From positions 1 through 12,149 of the forward strand of contig CAAEAB010000034.1 of NCBI GenBank assembly GCA_900753685.1: DNA of 12,149 nucleotides, given 5' to 3'. Source of the stretch: Lachnospiraceae bacterium (GTDB taxonomy: Bacteria; Bacillota; Clostridia; Lachnospirales; Lachnospiraceae). Below are positions 6,266 to 12,149 of the stretch, piece after piece. Every line of letters begins with the position of its first letter. Positions within the stretch are counted from its first letter, which is position 1. The notes under the pieces are model-generated. The model was not told the DNA's origin. It saw only the letters and a list, made by a program, of their open reading frames with translations, and did not search any database. A program made the position numbers and the translations under genes.

Positions 6266-8473
6266 CTACACCTCATTCAGCCAGACGTCCAGGCCGCTAT
6301 AGCGCTTCTGTTCTCTCTGATTGCGAATCATCTGGGTGACGGTTTGCTCACTGCCGACGATGGCAACGCATTTTTTTGCACGGGTCACGGCAGTATAGAG
6401 AATATTCCGGTTAAAGAGCATCCTCGGCCCGGTGAGCAGCGGCATGACAACGGCCGGATATTCGCTGCCCTGAGCCTTATGTACAGTGATGGCATAGGCC
6501 AGCTCCAGTTCATCCAGCTGGGCGAAGGGATAGGTAATCTTCCGTCCTTCATCGAATTCCACCGTCATCTGCTCGGCAAAAAAATTAATCTCCCGGACAA
6601 CGCCCATATCGCCGTTAAAAACGCCGACACCCTTGTCTACCGGAATGCCATAGCGGTCTGTAATCACCCATTCGAGCTGATAGTTATTCTTTATCTGCAT
6701 GACCTTATCACCCTCGCGAAAGAGCCGGTCGCCCTGGTCCTTTTCCCGCTTGGCTTCATCCTTTGGGTTTAAATATTCCTGGAGAAGCTTATTTAACCGT
6801 TCAACGCCAAGCTCGCCTTTTCTCATCGGTGTGAGAACCTGAATATCATTGACGGAGGCTCCCACATTCTTCGGAAGCTTGTCCCGGACGAGGGCGATGA
6901 TAACGCCCTGGATATCCATGACCTGATGTCGTTTCAGACAAAAGAAATCCGGTGTTTTGATTGCCAGATCGATATCCTCGCCGTCGTTGATTTTATGGGC
7001 ATTTTTAATAATGGCGCTCTCCATGGCCTGACGAAAAATCTTTGTCAGCATGACTACATTAAAGCAATGGGACTGGATGATATCTTTTAACACATTTCCC
7101 GGTCCCACAGAGGGAAGCTGATTCACGTCCCCCACCATAATGAGCCGGGTCCCCGGCATGACGGCTTTTAAAAGGGCGTTCATTAAATGAATGTCCACCA
7201 TGGACATTTCATCGATGATGATGACATCCGTTTCCAGAGGATTTTGTTCGTTTCTCTCAAAATGGCTGCCCGTCGTGTCCTCCGGGCCGCCGGTCAGTTC
7301 CAACATCCGGTGAATTGTCTGGGCCTCACAGCCGGTGGCCTCCGTCATCCGCTTGGCTGCCCGCCCCGTCGGCGCCGCCAGACGTATTTCCAGCCCTTCA
7401 TTTTCAAAGAACCGAATCATCGTATTGATGGTCGTCGTCTTTCCCGTACCTGGGCCGCCGGTAATGACAAGCACACCGTTCCTCGCCGCCTCGACCACTG
7501 CCGTTTTCTGCATCTCGTCGAGACTGATTTTTTCATCCGTCTCAATCCGATGAATCTGATGCTCCGCTTCCCGCAGGCTTACCTCATATTTTATATTTAA
7601 ATTTTTCAGCATCCGAGCCGTACTCAGCTCCAGATAATAATACATCGAAGCGTAGACGACGGACCGGTCTTCGATTGTTTTAATGATAATCTTTTTATCA
7701 ATGGACAGCTCCATAAGCTGTCTGTCCACCCCGTCCTCGGAAATTTCAAGGATTTCCGCCGCCTGACGCTTCAGTTCATCCACCGGAAGATAGACATGGC
7801 CGTTCATGCTGGCCTGTAAAAGGACATAAATCACGCCGCTCCGGATCCGATAATCCGAATCCGGGCTTATACCGGCCTTTCGCGCAATATCATCCGCCAA
7901 GCGAAAGCCGATACCGGACACATCCTCCGCCAGTTGGTATGGATTTTCCCGGATAATATCATAAAGACGGCTGCCATATTCGTTATAAATCTTCACCGCA
8001 TAGGCCGTCGTAATGCCATATTTCGATAAAAACATCATGGCCTGACGTATATCCTGTTTATCGTGGAACTGCTGGTAAATTTCCTGAGCCTTTCGCCCGC
8101 TGATACCTTTCACCTCCGCCAGCCGCTCCGGTTCATTTTCGATAATCCGGAAACTATCCTCTTTAAATTTTTTCACAATGCGTCCGGCCAATGCGGGGCC
8201 AATACCCTTAATCGCCCCGGAACCGAGATATCTTTCGATGGAAAATAAATCCTCCGGCGCTTCGATGGAAAAGGAGACAATACGAAATTGACGGCCGTAG
8301 GTCGCGTGTTCCACATAATCCCCCTCGGCCTTGATGTATTCCCCCTCATTGACCATCGCCATCGTTCCGGTACACATGACTTCATCTCCCTGGCACATCA
8401 GAGCCAGCACCGTATATCCATTATTTTCATTGTGATAAACAATATGTTCCACTAAACCATGAAGCGTCTCCAT
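6266..8473 (-). CDS. recD2: RecD2-type ATP-dependent DNA helicase (SF1B)
   Basis: A 735-residue stand-alone RecD-like helicase, a 5'-3' SF1B enzyme of DNA repair and replication-fork maintenance in bacteria, many of which lack RecBC. Residues 1-70 form the N-terminal OB-like domain. Helix-hairpin-helix segments lie near 85-102, 118-133 and 183-199. Motor motifs: EMQKTAV (320-326, Q motif); ITGGPGTGKTTT (337-348, Walker A, Lys345); AAPTGRAAKRM (366-376, motif Ia); VIIIDEMSMVD (417-427, Walker B, DE pair 421-422); GDVNQLPSVGPG (448-459, motif III); LTKIFRQ (476-482, motif IV); VHKAQGSEYP (664-673, motif V); and ILYTAVTRAKK (691-701, motif VI). All catalytic residues are present and the length is normal for RecD2. 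The ATG follows GGGAGGAAGG. Upstream lies the mreB terminator, so recD2 needs its own promoter in the remaining 40 bases, where I see no convincing one. Functionally it is unrelated to the polysaccharide operon. Confidence 0.96.
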   Translation of the reverse strand: METLHGLVEHIVYHNENNGYTVLALMCQGDEVMCTGTMAMVNEGEYIKAEGDYVEHATYGRQFRIVSFSIEAPEDLFSIERYLGSGAIKGIGPALAGRIVKKFKEDSFRIIENEPERLAEVKGISGRKAQEIYQQFHDKQDIRQAMMFLSKYGITTAYAVKIYNEYGSRLYDIIRENPYQLAEDVSGIGFRLADDIARKAGISPDSDYRIRSGVIYVLLQASMNGHVYLPVDELKRQAAEILEISEDGVDRQLMELSIDKKIIIKTIEDRSVVYASMYYYLELSTARMLKNLNIKYEVSLREAEHQIHRIETDEKISLDEMQKTAVVEAARNGVLVITGGPGTGKTTTINTMIRFFENEGLEIRLAAPTGRAAKRMTEATGCEAQTIHRMLELTGGPEDTTGSHFERNEQNPLETDVIIIDEMSMVDIHLMNALLKAVMPGTRLIMVGDVNQLPSVGPGNVLKDIIQSHCFNVVMLTKIFRQAMESAIIKNAHKINDGEDIDLAIKTPDFFCLKRHQVMDIQGVIIALVRDKLPKNVGASVNDIQVLTPMRKGELGVERLNKLLQEYLNPKDEAKREKDQGDRLFREGDKVMQIKNNYQLEWVITDRYGIPVDKGVGVFNGDMGVVREINFFAEQMTVEFDEGRKITYPFAQLDELELAYAITVHKAQGSEYPAVVMPLLTGPRMLFNRNILYTAVTRAKKCVAIVGSEQTVTQMIRNQREQKRYSGLDVWLNEV

Positions 8474-8513
8474 GCCTTCCTCCCAATCGTCCGACAGACA
8501 AATTTTTTAACGC

Positions 8514-8544
8514 AAAAAGGCTGAAAACATACCTATTTTCAGCC
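8514..8544 (-). terminator. Intrinsic terminator of mreB
   Basis: On the minus strand, GGCTGAAAA (8544-8536), an 8-base loop, and TTTTCAGCC (8527-8519) form a perfect 9-base-pair stem. Two more G-T pairs are possible. TTTTT follows at once. It begins nine bases after the mreB stop codon. It separates mreB transcription from recD2. Confidence 0.88.
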
Positions 8545-8553
8545 CCTCAAAAA

Positions 8554-9549
8554 TTATCGCTCGCCCTTTTTCGCTTCCATAAACTCCGTATATCTTCCGG
8601 TGCCTATGGCAACTACCGAAATCGGGTCATCCGCCAATGTGGTTCGGATTCCCGTAATCTGTTCGATCAGCCTGTCCATGCCATAGAGCAGACTGCCGCC
8701 TCCGGTCAGTAATATGCCGCGGGTTGCAATATCCGCAGATAATTCCGGCGGCGTTTCTTCTAAAACCTTATGAAGTCCTGTGATAATCTGAGTCAGACAG
8801 CTTTCCAGCGCCTCCTGGGTTTCCACCGAACTCATAACGATGGTTTTCGGAAGTCCGGTCAGCACATTGCGCCCGCAGACCTCCATCGTCTCTTCTTCAT
8901 CCCTCGGATAGGCCGTGCCGATCTGTTTTTTTATCTCCTCAGCCGTCCGCTCTCCGACAAGAATCTCATACTTTTTCCGCAGATACCGGATAATCGCATC
9001 ATCAAAATCATTGCCGGCCACCTTCAGAGACTGACTCACCACCGTATCTCCGTAGGAAATAACAGCCACATCCGTCGTTCCTCCACCGATATCCACGACG
9101 ATGTTTCCAAAAGGCTTTGAAATATCTATCCCCGCCCCCAGCGCCGCCGCAATCGGTTCCTCAACAATAATGACATCTCTGGCCCCGGCTTCCATAGTCG
9201 CATCGATAACTGCCCGCTTTTCAACCTCTGTCACACCACTCGGCACACATGCCGTAATTCTCGGCCGCCAGAAGGTCTTCCGGCCCACAGCCTTATGGAT
9301 AAAATATTTAAGCATCTTTTCTGTAATCGTATAATCCGAAATCACGCCCTGACGAAGCGGGCGTACCGCGGCAATGTTTCCCGGAGTACGGCCGATCATC
9401 TCCCGTGCTTCCTCACCAATACTCTTAATTTCATTCGTATCTCTGTCATAAGCCACCACGGAAGGCTCATGGAGCACAATGCCTGTGCCTCTTATATAAA
9501 CAAGAACACTATCTGTTCCCAAATCAATTCCAATATCAGACGCTAACAT
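8554..9549 (-). CDS. mreB: MreB/Mbl-family rod-shape actin homologue
   Basis: A 331-residue bacterial actin that forms membrane-bound filaments and positions the elongation machinery for cell-wall synthesis. Diagnostic parts: DIGIDLGTDSVLVYI (5-19, phosphate-1 loop); GEEAREMIGRTPGNI (45-59); RPLRQGVISDY (63-73); VEEPIAAALGAG (129-140) with the catalytic glutamate; VVDIGGGTTDVAVIS (151-165, phosphate-2); VGERTAEEIK (198-207); LEETPPELSADI (263-274); and LLTGGGSLLYGMD (280-292, adenosine loop). The short N-terminus (MLASDIG) is closer to Mbl than to classical MreB. The phosphate-1 loop has Asp-Ser where GTAN is common, a mild variation. No mreC or mreD adjoins it, consistent with a solitary Mbl-type paralogue. 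The ATG has GGGGG six bases upstream. The gene is bracketed by a possible promoter at 9590-9595 and a clear terminator, so it is probably transcribed alone or as the last gene after YfhO. Confidence 0.95.
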   Translation of the reverse strand: MLASDIGIDLGTDSVLVYIRGTGIVLHEPSVVAYDRDTNEIKSIGEEAREMIGRTPGNIAAVRPLRQGVISDYTITEKMLKYFIHKAVGRKTFWRPRITACVPSGVTEVEKRAVIDATMEAGARDVIIVEEPIAAALGAGIDISKPFGNIVVDIGGGTTDVAVISYGDTVVSQSLKVAGNDFDDAIIRYLRKKYEILVGERTAEEIKKQIGTAYPRDEEETMEVCGRNVLTGLPKTIVMSSVETQEALESCLTQIITGLHKVLEETPPELSADIATRGILLTGGGSLLYGMDRLIEQITGIRTTLADDPISVVAIGTGRYTEFMEAKKGER

Positions 9550-9589
9550 ATGTGTCCCCCTTCGTCCTTTTTTCTTCGTTTACTACTTT

Positions 9590-9595
9590 ATTATA
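9590..9595 (-). promoter_or_regulatory. Possible -10 element upstream of mreB
   Basis: A perfect TATAAT sits 41 bases before the mreB ATG in the 68-base gap after the YfhO gene. No good -35 box stands 16-19 bases upstream (the best is TGGTAA), so this would be a weak or activator-dependent promoter, or chance. A purine-rich stretch follows and merges into the Shine-Dalgarno. No terminator hairpin is seen for the upstream gene, so read-through from YfhO into mreB is equally possible. Confidence 0.4.
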
Positions 9596-9617
9596 ACTGA
9601 TTTCGCAAAAATTACCA

Positions 9618-12149
9618 CTAAATAATCTTTCTTTTTCTGCGTCCTGCGGCGCAAACCACAATAAAAATAATGATTGAAGCCGCGGACACCATCACGCCCA
9701 CAGATACGCCCTTCACGTGATATTCAAGCTCAATCCTATTTTCACCGGCCTGTACGGGAATCGTCATAAACGTATTTACGCCGTCCTCCGCCTGAACCTC
9801 CACGCCATTAACCGTCACCGTCCAATTTTCCTCATTTGGAATGGTCAGCATGAGCCAGCCGTCTGTTTCCGCATAATAGCCGCCGCTGACATGTCCGTCT
9901 TCAAATACTTCCGGTTCAAAGGCCGCAGCCTGCAGTTTTTCAATGATCTGCTCAAAGGTCGCCATATTCAGCCGATAAAATACGGTATCAATCTGTTCGT
10001 CAACGGTCTCCTCACCAACCTGAAAATCTTTCAGGTCAAAGCATACCTCATTCTGCCGAGAGGTCAGACCTATCTGGTAAATCCCCATATTTGCCCAATC
10101 GCTTCGATAATAACAGGAAAATTCACCATTAATGTCCATTGGAAGCGCATCCAACGATGAACGGGTATAGCCATAGATCATGTCCTCACCCCCCTGCTCC
10201 GGAATGCTGTAGATATTTTCCCCGCTCAGCTCATCATATGCACAAGCCGCTTCCACCGGTTCATAGAGGGCGGTATCCTCTCCAACAATAGCGCTGTAAA
10301 CCTTATTCTGAAACTCAAAGGGATTATCCGCATCGATACTTCCAATATCAAACTGATCTCCCACCGAAATTGTATTCAGCACATCCTCACTGACACTAAA
10401 GCCCAGATTCAGGGCATACGGGTTATAATATACAGATTTTCCGTTGCGCTCCTCAAGCTCTTCGACAAGCTCCAGCCCGAAATATGCCTCTGTAGACATG
10501 AGATAACGAACTCCCAGCAGGCTGTCTGAGGTCAAAATCGGCTCATAATAAAAAGATGGAAAAATACCCTTGCAGTAGCCCGCAGCCAATATGAACTCCG
10601 CCGTTTTCTTGTCATAAGAGGATGAATATTGCTGAATCCCCGAATAGCCGTAGGCCAGGCTTTCATTGGCAAGGAACGAATTATCTCCCCTCTTCTTTTC
10701 TCTGTTTTCATTCTGTTCCATACGATAAAATGGAGAATCATCATATGCCTGTATACTCGTCACGAGAGTTTCCTGTTCACTGGAATATGCCGCATATTCC
10801 CCGGCTGGCTTCCGGTAAACGTCACTGGCCACCCAATAACTGTTCGCCAATATTTCCATGTAAAAGGCCAGCATAATCAGAATAAGACACACTCCTCTGT
10901 ATTTTCCCTTAAACCGGTAAATATATACCGCCGCGCCGTAAAATAAAAGCAAACCAATCTGAATCCAAAGAACAACACTGTCAAAGGGCCAAATAACATC
11001 AAAAATTAAAAATATGGCAATATTTGCTCCGGCAATTTTGGCAAAAAGCCTGCCATCCATTTTGTCTAACTGTTCCAGCGCCTTGGCCGCCGTAAAAATA
11101 ATCGTAAAGATAACAATATAGGCAAAGCGAAATTTAAACGCCGCCGGGAATTTAAAGCCACACCATATATTTTCCAGCGGTTTAAAAAATTCCGATAAAA
11201 CCATGACCGAAATCATAACGGCTGGACAGGCTTTATCAAAGGGTTTTATAGGCTTTGATAAAAAATAGTAACCGGCGCTGATGAGTAAAAGCACGCCGCA
11301 GAACAATGTAATCGTAGAATCATGAACGGTCATCCCCATGTTTGGGGTTCCGATCATAAAGCCCCGATAAATATTCAGAAAGCTGCCATTCGTTCCGGCG
11401 GAAAAAATCCCTTCATCCAATATACTCCGCCCGCTGCTCTGCCCAAAGACTACCGGAATAAAAAAGGCGCAGCTCAGCATGACGCCGAGAAGCTCTATGC
11501 CGCAGAAACGCAAAAACTGTCCGGCCGTCCTTTTTAATGTCAATTGCTGATGCTCATAATTCCACCGAAGCTGCTCATAAAGAAAATAAATCACCGCAAA
11601 AAGACAGTTCATATACCCAGTATACCAGTTAAAGATAATCGAAAGGGCAATGCTCACATAAAGCATCCCCTTCTTTTTTTCTGACACATACCGCCAAATG
11701 CCCCAAAGGATGATCGGCAGCATATAAACGCCGTCCAGCCAGGATATATTACTCAACTGTCCCACATTATATTGGGTAAATGCATAAGCCAGAGATACGA
11801 TAACCACGCAGACCGGTTTTAATTTTTCCAGGCGGTGACTGATAAATAAAGAAAAGGTAAAACCGCACAGACCGACCTTCAAAATGGTGATAATCAATAT
11901 AAAGGCTTCCAGCTGACTTTCTTCAAGAAAAAACAGCAGCAAATTAAAGGGCGAAGAAAGATAATACCCGAACAGCGCCACCAGCGAACCTCCCAACGAC
12001 TTAGAAAAGGAATAACCGATATGGGCATTTCCGGCCATAACCTCTTTCAAGTATCTGAAAAAGTCCACATACTGGATATAGCAGTCATTCGTCAATACCG
12101 AATATTCACCGAAGGGATATACTCCCAGCCTCCAAAAACAAACAACCAC
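9618..12149 (-). CDS. YfhO-family polytopic membrane protein (5' end missing)
   Basis: The frame is open to the right edge and 843 residues are visible. The first codon at the edge is GTG, probably internal: YfhO proteins normally start about 15-25 residues earlier with a membrane span. The visible start VYPFGEYSVLTNDCYIQYVDFF carries the family's early loop (Asp22, Gln26-Tyr27 of the fragment). LSSPFNLLLFFL (64-75) and NISWLDGVYMLPIILWG (134-150) are other family landmarks. About a dozen hydrophobic spans fill residues 1-430. A large extracytoplasmic domain runs from about 440 to 810. A last span (about 813-834) is followed by the basic tail GRRKRKII. YfhO proteins are GT-C-like; in Bacillus subtilis YfhO is implicated in glycosylating lipoteichoic acid from a polyprenyl-linked sugar. 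The same general role is likely here, but the acceptor is unknown. Many clostridial genomes carry several paralogues. Confidence 0.88.
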   Translation of the reverse strand: MVVCFWRLGVYPFGEYSVLTNDCYIQYVDFFRYLKEVMAGNAHIGYSFSKSLGGSLVALFGYYLSSPFNLLLFFLEESQLEAFILIITILKVGLCGFTFSLFISHRLEKLKPVCVVIVSLAYAFTQYNVGQLSNISWLDGVYMLPIILWGIWRYVSEKKKGMLYVSIALSIIFNWYTGYMNCLFAVIYFLYEQLRWNYEHQQLTLKRTAGQFLRFCGIELLGVMLSCAFFIPVVFGQSSGRSILDEGIFSAGTNGSFLNIYRGFMIGTPNMGMTVHDSTITLFCGVLLLISAGYYFLSKPIKPFDKACPAVMISVMVLSEFFKPLENIWCGFKFPAAFKFRFAYIVIFTIIFTAAKALEQLDKMDGRLFAKIAGANIAIFLIFDVIWPFDSVVLWIQIGLLLFYGAAVYIYRFKGKYRGVCLILIMLAFYMEILANSYWVASDVYRKPAGEYAAYSSEQETLVTSIQAYDDSPFYRMEQNENREKKRGDNSFLANESLAYGYSGIQQYSSSYDKKTAEFILAAGYCKGIFPSFYYEPILTSDSLLGVRYLMSTEAYFGLELVEELEERNGKSVYYNPYALNLGFSVSEDVLNTISVGDQFDIGSIDADNPFEFQNKVYSAIVGEDTALYEPVEAACAYDELSGENIYSIPEQGGEDMIYGYTRSSLDALPMDINGEFSCYYRSDWANMGIYQIGLTSRQNEVCFDLKDFQVGEETVDEQIDTVFYRLNMATFEQIIEKLQAAAFEPEVFEDGHVSGGYYAETDGWLMLTIPNEENWTVTVNGVEVQAEDGVNTFMTIPVQAGENRIELEYHVKGVSVGVMVSAASIIIFIVVCAAGRRKRKII

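Noticed and set aside
5876..6772. A 298-codon plus-strand open frame spanning the GH25-recD2 junction
   Set aside because: It is antisense to the GH25 N-terminus and the recD2 C-terminus, both well supported. It has no Shine-Dalgarno before its ATG, no recognisable motif, and a low-complexity, Ser/Pro/Leu/Ile-rich composition typical of antisense shadows.
7187..7600. A 137-codon plus-strand open frame inside recD2
   Set aside because: It lies wholly opposite the Walker A/B region of recD2, is rich in Arg, His and Pro, and has no ribosome site or family motif.
12130..12149. GTG at the right edge as the true start of the YfhO gene
   Set aside because: It is the first codon of the window, no upstream ribosome site can be seen, and the family normally has another 15-25 residues including a membrane span before this point.

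Overview
Every gene I can support lies on the minus strand, so the window reads right to left: YfhO-type membrane protein -> MreB/Mbl -> RecD2 helicase -> GH25 lysozyme with DUF4214 repeats -> polyprenyl-phosphate sugar transferase -> GT2 -> GT2 -> GT4 -> start of an ABC-2 exporter permease. There are nine protein-coding genes. The first (YfhO) is cut by the right edge and the last (permease) by the left edge. I see no RNA gene, insertion sequence, CRISPR array or prophage gene. No intergenic gap exceeds about 100 bases.

Organism: most likely a low-to-medium GC Gram-positive of the Bacillota, probably class Clostridia (Lachnospiraceae-like). The reasons are a stand-alone RecD2 helicase, an Mbl-like MreB paralogue, a large YfhO-family protein, a secreted GH25 muramidase with DUF4214 modules, strong purine-rich Shine-Dalgarno sites, and a hairpin-plus-T-run terminator. 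The genus cannot be settled from this window alone.

Right part (about 6266-12149): three conserved-type genes. YfhO (GT-C-like, polytopic) and MreB/Mbl both belong to cell-envelope biology. MreB ends in a clear intrinsic terminator (8514-8544). RecD2 follows with its own Shine-Dalgarno site and has no visible terminator of its own.

Left part (1-6250): a compact surface-polysaccharide operon. A good sigma-A-type promoter (TAGACA, 18-base spacer, TATAAT; 6221-6250) sits directly after recD2 and drives the GH25-DUF4214 gene. Sugar transferase, two GT2s, one GT4 and the ABC-2 permease follow with gaps of 24, 3, 4 and 5 bases and finally a 26-base overlap. The inferred pathway has four steps: the sugar transferase loads the first sugar phosphate on undecaprenyl phosphate at the inner membrane face; the three glycosyltransferases extend the chain; the ABC exporter, of which only the first 35 codons are in view, moves it across the membrane; the secreted muramidase may open or bind the wall where the glycan is placed. 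The sugar identities are not determined. Weak resemblance of the GT2 proteins to rhamnosyltransferases (WbbL- and RgpB-like) suggests a rhamnose-containing glycan. The permease start at 107 is a short edge gene that is easy to miss.
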